Of a stretch of DNA of 11,619 nucleotides, positions 1-7,180 are shown in pieces. Positions within the stretch are counted from its first letter, which is position 1. The number at the start of each line of letters is the position of its first letter. Below the pieces are notes generated by a model that made no database searches, was not told the DNA's origin, and was given only the letters and a program-made list of their open reading frames with translations. The stretch spans positions 1-11,619 of the forward strand of contig CACYBO010000084.1 of the NCBI GenBank assembly GCA_902772685.1, written 5' to 3'. The translations under genes and the position numbers were made by a program. Origin of the DNA: an uncultured Eubacteriales bacterium. GTDB lineage: Bacteria > Bacillota > Clostridia > Peptostreptococcales > Anaerovoracaceae.

Positions 1-1
1 A

Positions 2-1324
2 GAGCCGTACAGCACTTATAAAAAAGTCCTCTTTGAGCCGGTCCATGAGCACAGCTTCACTTACGCTGCAGGTACAGGTGATAATGCTAATAAGATCACA
101 GCCACCTGCGAGGGGAATTTAGATTGCCCGGAGGGCTACAAGACGAATGGAATCACCATCACTCTGAACGCCCCGACTGACCTCACATACGATGGCAAAG
201 CAAAGGCAGCAGCTATCACCGAATATCCTGAAACCGAAGTTACCTGTCTTGCTGAGAAACCCGATATTGCATATTACAAATCCGAAGGCGCGGGCAGCAC
301 AACAGTAAGCAGAAATGAACTGACCGGAGCACCAGTTGATGCAGGCGACTATGTGGCGCAGGTGGCATGGGGCGATAATACATCAAGCGCAACAGCAAGC
401 GCACCGTTCAGTATTGCAAAGGCGCCGCTGAAGATTACCGTCAAGGATCAGACCTATACATATAACGGTCAGACGCAGGGCGAAGGCGATCCGGTGTACG
501 ATGACCCTGCCGTCATCGCAGAAAAGGTCACTGTCGAAGGTCCGCAGAGCTCCGATCATCTGGCAAACGTGACGCTCACTGGATCGGCGAAAGAAGTCGG
601 CGAATATCCGATCGAGATCACTGGGTACAGAATTGAAGATTCTGAAGGCAACGACGTGTCTGAAGATTACGAAGTAACGACCGTTCCCGGCAAACTGACA
701 ATTAAAGAGGGCAAACCGACGCCGAAGCCAACGCCGGCCAAGGTCAGCGGCACGCCGCTGACCACGATGACGGCCGGCAAGACGAGCATGACCGTCGCGT
801 GGGAGAAGGTCGCCGGAGCTGACGGCTATGATGTCTTCTTTTCAAAGTGCGACGGCAAAGGGAAGACCGTCATAAAGAAGGTCAATACGATCAAAGGAAA
901 CAGCAAATTCGTATGGAAGAAATCCGGACTGAAAAAGGGCACATCATATAAGGCTTATGTCAAGGCGTATGTCGTGAAGGACGGCAAGAAAAAGTACGTC
1001 AAGACCAGCCCGCTCATGCATGCTTACGTGGGCGGACAAACGAAGCATTACACCAACGCAAAGAGTGTGAAGGTGAACAAGACGAAAGTATCAATTGCAA
1101 AGGGCAAGACGTTTAATCTGAAGGCGAAGGTGATAAAGCTCAAGAAGGGCAAGAAACTCATGCCGAAGAAGCATGAACCTACACTGCGCTACCTTAGCAC
1201 AGATAAATCCATCGCGACAGTATCCAAGAAGGGCAAGATCAAAGGCGTGAAGGCAGGCACCTGCTATGTATACGCATACGCCCACAACGGAGTATTCAAG
1301 AAAGTAACAGTAACAGTCAAGTAG
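2..1324 (+). CDS. C-terminal part of a large MBG/Fn3/Big_2 repeat surface protein (5' end outside window)
   Basis: The frame is open from base 2 to the TAG at 1322-1324 (440 residues visible), so this is the end of a longer gene rather than one starting at the internal GTG at 353. Seen in order: a Cys-containing HSFTYAA...ITATC segment (about residues 16-45), an MBG/YDG-like beta repeat (about 46-137, with LTYDGKAK), a second one (about 138-235, with YTYNGQTQ), a PTPKPTPAK linker, a fibronectin type III-like domain (about 250-337) and a bacterial Ig-like Big_2 domain at the C-terminus (about 352-440, with STDKSIATVSKKGKIKGVKAG). Such domain strings are known from secreted or wall-associated proteins of Clostridia. 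The C-terminal half is very lysine-rich. No LPXTG motif or C-terminal membrane helix is present, so any anchoring must be non-covalent or lie in the missing N-terminus. Binding target unknown. The stop lies 12 nt before rsmE with no terminator between. Confidence 0.85.
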   Translation, partial: EPYSTYKKVLFEPVHEHSFTYAAGTGDNANKITATCEGNLDCPEGYKTNGITITLNAPTDLTYDGKAKAAAITEYPETEVTCLAEKPDIAYYKSEGAGSTTVSRNELTGAPVDAGDYVAQVAWGDNTSSATASAPFSIAKAPLKITVKDQTYTYNGQTQGEGDPVYDDPAVIAEKVTVEGPQSSDHLANVTLTGSAKEVGEYPIEITGYRIEDSEGNDVSEDYEVTTVPGKLTIKEGKPTPKPTPAKVSGTPLTTMTAGKTSMTVAWEKVAGADGYDVFFSKCDGKGKTVIKKVNTIKGNSKFVWKKSGLKKGTSYKAYVKAYVVKDGKKKYVKTSPLMHAYVGGQTKHYTNAKSVKVNKTKVSIAKGKTFNLKAKVIKLKKGKKLMPKKHEPTLRYLSTDKSIATVSKKGKIKGVKAGTCYVYAYAHNGVFKKVTVTVK

Positions 1325-1325
1325 C

Positions 1326-1331
1326 AAAGGG
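1326..1331 (+). promoter_or_regulatory. Ribosome binding site of rsmE
   Basis: AAAGGG lies 5 nt before the ATG at 1337 and starts one base after the stop codon of the upstream surface-protein gene. It supports the chosen start. The 12-nt gap leaves no room for a separate promoter between the genes. Confidence 0.6.
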
Positions 1332-1336
1332 ACCAA

Positions 1337-2125
1337 ATGAGCAGATTTTTTGTCAATCCCGAGGACATCGGGAACAACCTGATAATAATGAATAATGCGG
1401 ATGACCTCCATCACATGATGAAGGTTTTGCGCCTCAAAGAGGGCGATGAAGTCGACATCTCAGACGGCGTGGAATGGGAATACCATGCGCGCATCGATAG
1501 CATCGGACGTGAGGAAGCACAGCTGCAGATTCTGGACAAGCAGGCTTTTGCATCGGAACCGAAGGTCAAGGTTACTCTGTTTCAGGGCATCCCGAAGCAG
1601 GGAAAGATGGAGACCATCATCCAGAAGTGTGTAGAGCTGGGCGTTCATCGGATCGTTCCTGTTTTCATGGACCGCACGGTGGTCGTTGACCGCGGAAAGT
1701 TCAGCAAGAAGATCGAGCGCTGGAACCGCGTGTCTGCGGAAGCCGTCAAGCAGTGCCGCCGGGGCATCGTGCCTGCGGTTGACGATGCAATCAGGACTGA
1801 GGACATGCTGAAGGACAGCGACAGAACCGGAACACCGGATCTGTTTGAGGAGTTCGATTTGGTACTGTTTCCGTACGAGAACGAGCGCGGCATGACGATC
1901 AAGGACGCTCTTCGGAAGGCAGATGCGGAAGAGGGGGAAGCTACAGGCGGCAGACCGGAACGGATAGCTGTCATCATCGGTCCGGAAGGCGGATTCTCCG
2001 ATGAAGAGGCCGTTGCTATTATTGGTGCCGGCGGCGTATCTGTATCACTCGGGCGGACGATCCTCCGAACGGAGACGGCAGGGATGGCGGCACTCGCCAT
2101 GATCATGTACGAACTGGAACTGTAA
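1337..2125 (+). CDS. rsmE: 16S rRNA (uracil-1498-N3)-methyltransferase RsmE
   Basis: Cytoplasmic SPOUT-class methyltransferase. The family transfers a methyl group from S-adenosylmethionine to N3 of U1498 in helix 44 of 16S rRNA. The N-terminal PUA-like RNA-binding part covers about residues 1-70 (MSRFFV, HHMMKVLRLKEGDEV). Family signatures follow: GKMETIIQKCVELG (89-102), the Arg-rich ERWNRVSAEAVKQCRR (127-142), and the knotted SAM site IGPEGGF (214-220) with LGRTILRTETA (238-248). At 262 residues it is a little longer than most relatives (about 245-250). The extra length seems to sit in charged stretches near 160-170 and 195-207. In many Firmicutes rsmE follows prmA and precedes mtaB. Here it follows a surface-protein gene and is separated from mtaB by about 7.4 kb. 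It is closed by the terminator at 2154-2183. Confidence 0.96.
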   Translation: MSRFFVNPEDIGNNLIIMNNADDLHHMMKVLRLKEGDEVDISDGVEWEYHARIDSIGREEAQLQILDKQAFASEPKVKVTLFQGIPKQGKMETIIQKCVELGVHRIVPVFMDRTVVVDRGKFSKKIERWNRVSAEAVKQCRRGIVPAVDDAIRTEDMLKDSDRTGTPDLFEEFDLVLFPYENERGMTIKDALRKADAEEGEATGGRPERIAVIIGPEGGFSDEEAVAIIGAGGVSVSLGRTILRTETAGMAALAMIMYELEL

Positions 2126-2153
2126 AGACAGCAACGATAGAAGAATAATAGTG

Positions 2154-2183
2154 AAAAAACATCTGCTCCGGCAGGTGTTTTTT
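2154..2183 (+). terminator. Intrinsic terminator after rsmE
   Basis: A 12-bp stem (AAAAAACATCTG at 2154-2165 with CAGGTGTTTTTT at 2172-2183, one T-G pair) encloses the loop CTCCGG. The six terminal T residues form the U-tract. The mirrored run of six A residues on the left means it could also act on minus-strand transcripts. It lies 28 nt after the rsmE stop. Confidence 0.88.
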
Positions 2184-2196
2184 GTATGTGTTCATA

Positions 2197-2225
2197 GTGA
2201 CTTGCCGCGCTTTTCGGGATATAAT
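2197..2225 (+). promoter_or_regulatory. Sigma-A-type promoter of the lipoprotein gene
   Basis: A perfect TATAAT (2220-2225) has GTGACT (2197-2202, four of six matches to TTGACA) upstream with a 17-bp spacer. The predicted start near 2232 gives a leader of about 75 nt. The leader carries the direct repeat CTGATAA-TAG-CTGATAA (2234-2250) and a GC-rich hairpin (GCCGC 2264-2268 / GCGGC 2272-2276) before the ribosome site. The promoter lies just after the rsmE terminator, so the lipoprotein unit is independently transcribed. Confidence 0.65.
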
Positions 2226-2294
2226 AAATCCATCTGATAATAGCTGATAAACGACGGTCTTTTGCCGCCCTGCGGCGGGGATCATCTGAATGGG

Positions 2295-2302
2295 GGAGGA
2301 GA
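2295..2302 (+). promoter_or_regulatory. Ribosome binding site of the lipoprotein gene
   Basis: GGAGGAGA, preceded by further G residues, ends 6 nt before the ATG at 2309 and fixes that start. This start also gives a complete lipoprotein signal peptide. Confidence 0.75.
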
Positions 2303-2308
2303 CTGCCA

Positions 2309-4408
2309 ATGAAAAAGACAATTGCAATTCTGCTTTCGCTGATGACGATCTGCCTATTCTCGATTACGGGATGCGGCAACAGCAATGACGCAAGCGGTAA
2401 TGACGAAGCGGAAGGCGCACAGCTGGGTAAAGTCGAAGCGGATCCGGAAGGGACGGTGATGCCTTTTGCACTGACGATGGGCATCGATAAAGACGGCGTA
2501 ATCAATTTCACAGAGACAGACGAGTACGCAACATGCGAGAAGTGGGACGCCGGCAGTAAAGAGTTCAGTGAAGCGAAACTGAACAACAAGACGGTAAAAG
2601 GAAACTTCGTAAGACTGATCGATGAAGACGGAAACGAGAAAGCGGACAAAGTTCAGGTTGTCGGATTCGATGATTCTTTGGAATACTGGGATGCTGACAT
2701 GGCCTGGGCGGAAGGTGTCGGAACCGAAGCAGAACCGGCTGTTGATGATGAAACCGGTCTGGAGGTCTATGGAGATGAGTCGACCATCCCATACGGTGAG
2801 CGGCTGCTGGGAGGATTCGGAATCGAGGACTACTGCGGAACCGATGATTTCGAAAACAGTGACAAAATCACCTATTGGACGGATAACGACTACTATAACA
2901 CAGTTTCCTCGGATACTTTGACGATACTGCCGGGTTACAAAACATATCTGCAGCCGAACGGATGGTCTTGTGGTTGCTGTTCAGCGCTGAGTGTGCTGGA
3001 ATGGTACGGCATGCGCAACAACCTCAACGATGTTGATTTGGGTATGCTGAGAGAAACCTGTGAACTGGAAGTCGGAACCGATGTCAAGTATCTGCAGAAT
3101 GCATTTGAGAATCTGACAAAGCTGGGACTCACAGGAGGATGGACGTTCCAGTCCTCTATCGAGGAACCGGACAAACTCTATGATTCGAAGTGGATCCAGA
3201 GTGAACTCAAGCAGGGACATCCGATTATGGTCGAATGGAATCCGTTCGGATGGCATTGGCAGACGATTATCGGCTATGACAACATGGGAACGGAAGACAC
3301 ACTCGATGACGTTTGCATTATGATGGATTCGTATGACACCACTGACCAGGACAATAATGGTTATTATGTAGAGCCTTATGAGCGGCTGGCATATGGAACC
3401 TGTACATCCTTCTATGACGAAAAAGAAGGATCAAAAGAAGTCGGCACTGTAACGGGAACCCAGTTCCTGGTCGCTGTTCCTGATGAATGGGAGTATGAAC
3501 AGGAAAAGGGCGAAGGGATTGCTGCCGACAAGTCCAATAAGGCGGACTTTACGGATGACAACAAGATGTCCTACGGCAAGACTGCGGAAGACATCAAGAA
3601 ATACTATTCCGACGCTATTGAAGACGGAACGATTGAAAGTCTTGGAAGCAATGGACTTGGAGGCGCTGCCGAAGAAGGTTATGAGCGTTCCGGAGACCAT
3701 AATTACTCCCCGTATTATAAGTTCTTTGACTTCTACAATATGGAAGATTCCGATACAATGCACATGCTTACCCATTTCCAGACGCTGCAGCAGTCAAGTG
3801 AGTTCAGCTGCGGCGGCGCGGCTGCGGCTATGGTCACCAATTGGTTCGGTAAGAACGAAGGTGAGACCGATATGTCACTGATGCACGCCAGACAGGGTGG
3901 GAAACTTGAAGCGACTTATCTGGACGGAATGGAAGAGATCTTTACGTATATGAACGATACCTATGGTCAGGACTGGGTATGGGTGGACAGCAAAGACCTG
4001 AAGAACCCTGACGGCGAAGTCGATGCAGAAGGTGAAGAAAACTATGTGGGCGACTACTGCCTGCAGGCAGGTACACTGGAAGACTGGCCTGGCCTGATTC
4101 CATATCTCCTCGACAATGATATTCCGATTATGGTCGGATGGGATGAATGGGGCGGACACTGGCAGGTCGTTATCGGGTACGATGATATGGGCACCAAGGA
4201 AAAGACGGAAGACGACGTGATTGTTCTGGCGGATCCGTATGACACTACCGACCACAACCAGGACGGCTATTACCTCGAGGGATTTGAACGTCTCGTATAC
4301 GGATTCTACTCGAGCTTCGAAGATAAATACAGACACAATGATTTCATCGCGGCATTCCCGAAGGAAGGTCATGAAGATGTGATTGAAGCACTGGGAATTG
4401 AACAGTAA
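2309..4408 (+). CDS. Lipoprotein with two tandem papain-like (peptidase C39-type) domains
   Basis: The 699-residue protein begins with a lipoprotein signal: MKK, a hydrophobic core (5-20) and lipobox ITGC with Cys22. It should therefore be anchored on the outer face of the membrane. After an acidic region (23-200) come two related papain-fold domains. Domain 1 (about 205-390) has Gln215, Cys221 in WSCGCC, His316 in WHWQTIIGYD and Asp340. Domain 2 (about 487-686) has Gln495, Cys501 in FSCGGAA, His617 in GHWQVVIGYD and Asp642. These match the oxyanion Gln and Cys-His-Asp triad of the C39/C39-like group, so both domains look catalytically complete. Each ends in the same block (DTTD...GYY...ER-L-YG), whose Asp/Asn-rich loop could bind calcium. 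An acidic linker (391-486) joins them. Classical C39 domains are fused to peptide-exporting ABC transporters; no transporter or peptide precursor is present here. Peptidase or transpeptidase activity on peptides or cell-wall material is inference; the substrate is unknown. Probably co-transcribed with the AraC-type regulator 3 nt downstream. Confidence 0.85.
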   Translation: MKKTIAILLSLMTICLFSITGCGNSNDASGNDEAEGAQLGKVEADPEGTVMPFALTMGIDKDGVINFTETDEYATCEKWDAGSKEFSEAKLNNKTVKGNFVRLIDEDGNEKADKVQVVGFDDSLEYWDADMAWAEGVGTEAEPAVDDETGLEVYGDESTIPYGERLLGGFGIEDYCGTDDFENSDKITYWTDNDYYNTVSSDTLTILPGYKTYLQPNGWSCGCCSALSVLEWYGMRNNLNDVDLGMLRETCELEVGTDVKYLQNAFENLTKLGLTGGWTFQSSIEEPDKLYDSKWIQSELKQGHPIMVEWNPFGWHWQTIIGYDNMGTEDTLDDVCIMMDSYDTTDQDNNGYYVEPYERLAYGTCTSFYDEKEGSKEVGTVTGTQFLVAVPDEWEYEQEKGEGIAADKSNKADFTDDNKMSYGKTAEDIKKYYSDAIEDGTIESLGSNGLGGAAEEGYERSGDHNYSPYYKFFDFYNMEDSDTMHMLTHFQTLQQSSEFSCGGAAAAMVTNWFGKNEGETDMSLMHARQGGKLEATYLDGMEEIFTYMNDTYGQDWVWVDSKDLKNPDGEVDAEGEENYVGDYCLQAGTLEDWPGLIPYLLDNDIPIMVGWDEWGGHWQVVIGYDDMGTKEKTEDDVIVLADPYDTTDHNQDGYYLEGFERLVYGFYSSFEDKYRHNDFIAAFPKEGHEDVIEALGIEQ

Positions 4409-4411
4409 GAC

Positions 4412-5335
4412 ATGGCTGAAGAAATCGTAAGAATCGGGGACACCCCATTAAGCATCAGCACATATTCCGTGGAGAGCAAGCCGACGAAGAAAAATCCGGC
4501 AGGCACACTGGAAATCATTTTCTGCCTGAAGGGCAGCGTCAGGTTCACCTACGCCTATGAGGATTTTGGCCTCCAGGCGGGGGAGTTCATCGCGGTTGAC
4601 AGGGACGCCTACTATCTCTATAAGGGCAAAGATAATCTGTGCGTTTCATTTATCATTGATTTGATGCGGTATGAGGAGAAGTATCCGTATATCAAAGATA
4701 TGCTCTTTGTATGCGAAGGGCTTTCTGAGGGAACAACAGAGTATCCGCAATATCTGTATGACAGACTCAAAGGATTGCTGATTTCCGCCCTCAAGGAGAT
4801 TACGGAAAAGTGCAGAACAGACGTCATTGATATCATCACAGGGCATATTGTGGACCTGTTTGTCAACCATTTTGACATCGCCTTCTTCCACTACGGAAGT
4901 CAGGATATTGATTTGCAGATTCTCGAGCGGCTCAATAAGATCAACACATACTGTATCGAGCATATTCAGGACAAGATTCAGCTGGAAGATCTATCCGATG
5001 AAATGGGCCTCTCCAAAGGATATATTTCCGAAATGATGAGGAAATACAGCCCCGGTTTTCTGAACATGCTGATGTATCTCCGTGCGAACGCATCGGAGAA
5101 GTATCTGATGGATACGGATCTGACCATTGTCGAGATTTCCGAGCTGTGCGGTTTTTCGGATCCGAAGTATTACTATTCCGCATTCAAAAGATGGTATCTC
5201 TGCACGCCGCGCCAGTTCCGGGAGAGATTCAACAAAAGCATCCCGAGGGAGATAGACTATCTTGACGTCAAAGAGAGCAGTGAGGTAATCGACGAGATGC
5301 TCGTTGAACACTATAGAGAGCTGTTTCTCAGATAG
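4412..5335 (+). CDS. AraC-family transcriptional regulator
   Basis: 307 residues. The N-terminal part (about 10-85, with GTLEIIFCLKGSVRFTY and LQAGEFIAVDRDAYYLY) resembles the cupin-like sensing domain of AraC regulators. The middle (90-165) looks helical, as in linker or dimerisation segments. The C-terminal AraC/XylS DNA-binding domain (about 172-273) has two helix-turn-helix units: LEDLSDEMGLSKGYISEMMR (191-210) and the second around IVEISELCGFSDPKYYYSAFKRW (239-261), followed by the family TPRQFRERF (265-273). About 34 extra residues follow. The start lies 3 nt after the lipoprotein stop and has only a poor GGGAA (4393-4397) as ribosome site, so translation is probably coupled. Targets are not shown by sequence. 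Candidates are its own operon or the transporter/amidohydrolase operon downstream, which lacks a good -35 box. The ligand is unknown. Confidence 0.92.
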   Translation: MAEEIVRIGDTPLSISTYSVESKPTKKNPAGTLEIIFCLKGSVRFTYAYEDFGLQAGEFIAVDRDAYYLYKGKDNLCVSFIIDLMRYEEKYPYIKDMLFVCEGLSEGTTEYPQYLYDRLKGLLISALKEITEKCRTDVIDIITGHIVDLFVNHFDIAFFHYGSQDIDLQILERLNKINTYCIEHIQDKIQLEDLSDEMGLSKGYISEMMRKYSPGFLNMLMYLRANASEKYLMDTDLTIVEISELCGFSDPKYYYSAFKRWYLCTPRQFRERFNKSIPREIDYLDVKESSEVIDEMLVEHYRELFLR

Positions 5336-5365
5336 ACAATTCAAAGAATATGCGATTATACAAAC

Positions 5366-5414
5366 AATCAACATGAAAAAAGCAATAATATTGCCGATTT
5401 CATGTTGATTTTTT
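5366..5414 (+). terminator. Two-tier intrinsic terminator after the AraC-type gene, possibly bidirectional
   Basis: A perfect 13-bp outer stem (AATCAACATGAAA 5366-5378 / TTTCATGTTGATT 5398-5410) runs into a T-tract (5409-5414). Inside is a second hairpin (GCAAT 5382-5386, loop AAT, ATTGC 5390-5394). Read on the minus strand, the inner hairpin is followed at once by six T residues, the complement of A 5376-5381. The element could therefore also stop transcripts of the convergent small membrane-protein gene. Confidence 0.88.
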
Positions 5415-5462
5415 AATATCCAACAATAAAAGGTCGTTGTTATGGAAACGTCATGCAGGTAA

Positions 5463-5491
5463 ACTTTATTTAAGTAAAGTAACTGCAGTTA
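5463..5491. repeat. Pair of short inverted repeats at the 3' end of the small minus-strand gene
   Basis: ACTTTA (5463-5468) pairs with TAAAGT (5475-5480) around a 6-nt loop. It abuts a perfect 12-bp palindrome TAACTGCAGTTA (5480-5491) that includes the TAA stop of the minus-strand gene. The A/T-rich stem is weak and lacks a real T-tract on either strand, so a terminator role is doubtful. It may be an mRNA 3'-end structure or a protein site. Confidence 0.35.
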
Positions 5492-5671
5492 TCTGTGCCT
5501 GCGGTTGGAGAGCCAGGCCCACAGGACGATGATGCCTCCGAGCAGGAAGAGCACAACGGCTTTGTTCTGCGGCACGTTCCCTATCATTCCGAGTGCAACG
5601 AGCACACCGAAGATCAGAACACAGATGCCGAGTCCGCCGCAGATGATGTTTACAACTTTATAGATATCCAT
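5489..5671 (-). CDS. Small two-helix membrane protein of unknown function
   Basis: 60 residues, not recognised as a known family. It has two strongly hydrophobic segments (about 5-30 and 37-54) separated by a short polar turn (GNVPQNK) and ends with the basic tail NRRHR. A short N-terminus, two helices and a positive C-terminal end suggest a hairpin in the cytoplasmic membrane with both ends inside. A good minus-strand ribosome site (AGGAAAGG, complement of 5681-5688) lies 9 nt before the ATG, which supports a real gene. The 79-residue plus-strand frame over the same DNA has neither a ribosome site nor sensible composition. The gene diverges from the transporter gene at 5777 (105 bp between starts) and converges on the AraC-type gene. 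It could be an accessory to the transporter, but nothing in the sequence proves this. Confidence 0.68.
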   Translation of the reverse strand: MDIYKVVNIICGGLGICVLIFGVLVALGMIGNVPQNKAVVLFLLGGIIVLWAWLSNRRHR

Positions 5672-5763
5672 TCGTCTAAACCTTTCCTGAGGTATTCTTC
5701 ATTCCAAGTGTACCATATGTCAGGGAAGATATGAATCATTACATTTTATAAATCAGTTTTATC

Positions 5764-5769
5764 AGGAGG
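5764..5769 (+). promoter_or_regulatory. Ribosome binding site of the transporter gene
   Basis: A consensus AGGAGG lies 7 nt before the ATG at 5777. A TATAAA (5747-5752) upstream has no recognisable -35 box at 16-18 bp, which would fit an activator-dependent promoter. The inverted copy of the CTGATAA motif (TTATCAG, 5759-5765) overlaps this site. Confidence 0.75.
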
Positions 5770-5776
5770 AAAAGAC

Positions 5777-7138
5777 ATGAACGAATTACAAAACCAGGGC
5801 GAACTCAAACGGACCCTAGGCTTGCCTCTTCTGATCGGTTTCGGTCTGGCCTATCTGGCACCGACAGTAGTATTCAACTACTACGGCATCTGGACAGCAG
5901 ACTCAGGAACCGGCGGGCACTATCCGTTAGCACTTCTGATCGCCACCGTGCTGATGACCTTTACGGCATACAGTTACACCAGGATGGTAAAAGAGTATCC
6001 GACGGCGGGTTCGGCATACGTCTATGTAAACAAGTCCGTACAGCCGCATATCGGATTCCTGACCGGCTGGGTCATGCTGCTCGACTATCTGCTCCTGCCG
6101 ATGGTCTGCTACCTGCTGATCGGAATCTACGTCAATGAATACTTCCCGGCACTGCCTGTATGGGTTATCGTAGTAGGATGCGCGGCCTTGGGTGCCATCT
6201 TTAACATCGTCGGTGTGAAAACAGCGTCCATCATCGACTCGATCATCATTGCAGCGCAGATCATTTTCACAATTGTTACGATCATCCTCTGCATCATGTA
6301 TGTGTGCGGGACGGACGGATTAACCTTATTCAGTTCAAGGGCCATCATCAATCCGGATACATTTGATACAACAGCCGTGCTGAATGCAGCTGCTATTCTG
6401 TGCGTATCATTTGTCGGATTCGATGCTGTCACCACAATGGCTGAGGAGACAAAAGACCCGGATAAGGTCATGACACCTGCCATCATGGGCGTCTGCGTCG
6501 GTGCAGGTATCATGTTCTTTATTACAGCCTATGCACTTAACGTTGCATGGCCGGATGCACATACGATGATCGAGGACCCGGATGTTGGTATTTACGAGTT
6601 TTATCCTGCAATCGGATACAGCTGGGCTGCTGACGTCTTCTTCGTCGTCGACGAGTTCGCGTCCTTCGTATGCGCCATGGCTGGTATGGGCGCGGTATCC
6701 AGAATCCTCCTCGGCATGGGTCGTGATAACATCCTGCCGAAGAAGTTCTTCGGATCGGTTTCGAAGAAGTGGAATACGCCGGTCAAGAACATCATTCTCG
6801 TATCGATCATCGGCTGCACAGGCATCTTCTATGCTGACAACCTCATCGGTGCTGCAGAGCTGGTATCCTTCGGATGCATCCTCGGATTCATCATGGTAAA
6901 CCTCTCCGTAGTCCTGCACTTCTACAAGCAAAAGGGACTTCGCGAAGGCGCAAAGAACAAGATCATGTACCTGATCGTTCCGGGAATCGGAGCGGTGGCT
7001 CTGGCGATCGCATTCATCTTCGTCGGCAAAGGCGCCAAGATCCTCGGCTGCATCTGGCTGCTGATCGGTTTGGTTTATCTGGCCGTCAAGACCAAGGGCT
7101 TCAAGGAACTGCCGCCTGAGATGACCTTTGAAGAGTAA
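5777..7138 (+). CDS. APC-superfamily amine/amino-acid permease, PuuP-like
   Basis: A 453-residue integral membrane protein with about 12 hydrophobic segments, the usual size for the amino acid-polyamine-organocation (APC) family of proton-coupled importers. From memory of E. coli PuuP (putrescine importer), the similarity is close at several sites: AYSYTRMVKEYPTAGSAYVYVNKS (64-87), HIGFLTGWVMLLDYLLLPM (91-109), the TM6 loop GFDAVTTMAEET (214-225), and SRILLGMGRDNILPKKFFG (308-326) followed by KKWNTPVKN. The unwound TM1 region (GLAYLAPTVVF, 23-33) is also typical. Putrescine or another amine/amino acid is the likely substrate, but APC specificity cannot be fixed from sequence. It is first in a unit with the GyrI-like protein (42-nt gap) and the amidohydrolase, suggesting import of the compound that the amidohydrolase cleaves. 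Confidence 0.92.
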   Translation: MNELQNQGELKRTLGLPLLIGFGLAYLAPTVVFNYYGIWTADSGTGGHYPLALLIATVLMTFTAYSYTRMVKEYPTAGSAYVYVNKSVQPHIGFLTGWVMLLDYLLLPMVCYLLIGIYVNEYFPALPVWVIVVGCAALGAIFNIVGVKTASIIDSIIIAAQIIFTIVTIILCIMYVCGTDGLTLFSSRAIINPDTFDTTAVLNAAAILCVSFVGFDAVTTMAEETKDPDKVMTPAIMGVCVGAGIMFFITAYALNVAWPDAHTMIEDPDVGIYEFYPAIGYSWAADVFFVVDEFASFVCAMAGMGAVSRILLGMGRDNILPKKFFGSVSKKWNTPVKNIILVSIIGCTGIFYADNLIGAAELVSFGCILGFIMVNLSVVLHFYKQKGLREGAKNKIMYLIVPGIGAVALAIAFIFVGKGAKILGCIWLLIGLVYLAVKTKGFKELPPEMTFEE

Positions 7139-7166
7139 TATCATGCAAAGGCATACAAAGCTGAAA

Positions 7167-7171
7167 AGAGG
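7167..7171 (+). promoter_or_regulatory. Ribosome binding site of the GyrI-like gene
   Basis: AGAGG lies 9 nt before the ATG at 7181. No promoter or terminator is visible in the 42-nt gap after the transporter gene, which supports co-transcription. Confidence 0.5.
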
Positions 7172-7180
7172 CGAAAACTG

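Noticed and set aside
1645..2649. Long minus-strand open frame of 334 codons over rsmE and the lipoprotein start
   Set aside because: It is serine/proline-rich, spans a terminator and promoter of the plus strand, and is antisense to two clear family genes. It is a shadow frame.
5463..5480. Minus-strand terminator for the small membrane protein
   Set aside because: The six-pair A/T-rich stem is weak and no T-tract follows. The nested element at 5366-5414 is a better candidate.
5495..5734. Plus-strand 79-codon frame between the AraC-type gene and the permease
   Set aside because: It has no ribosome site and unlikely composition, and overlaps the better-supported minus-strand membrane protein.
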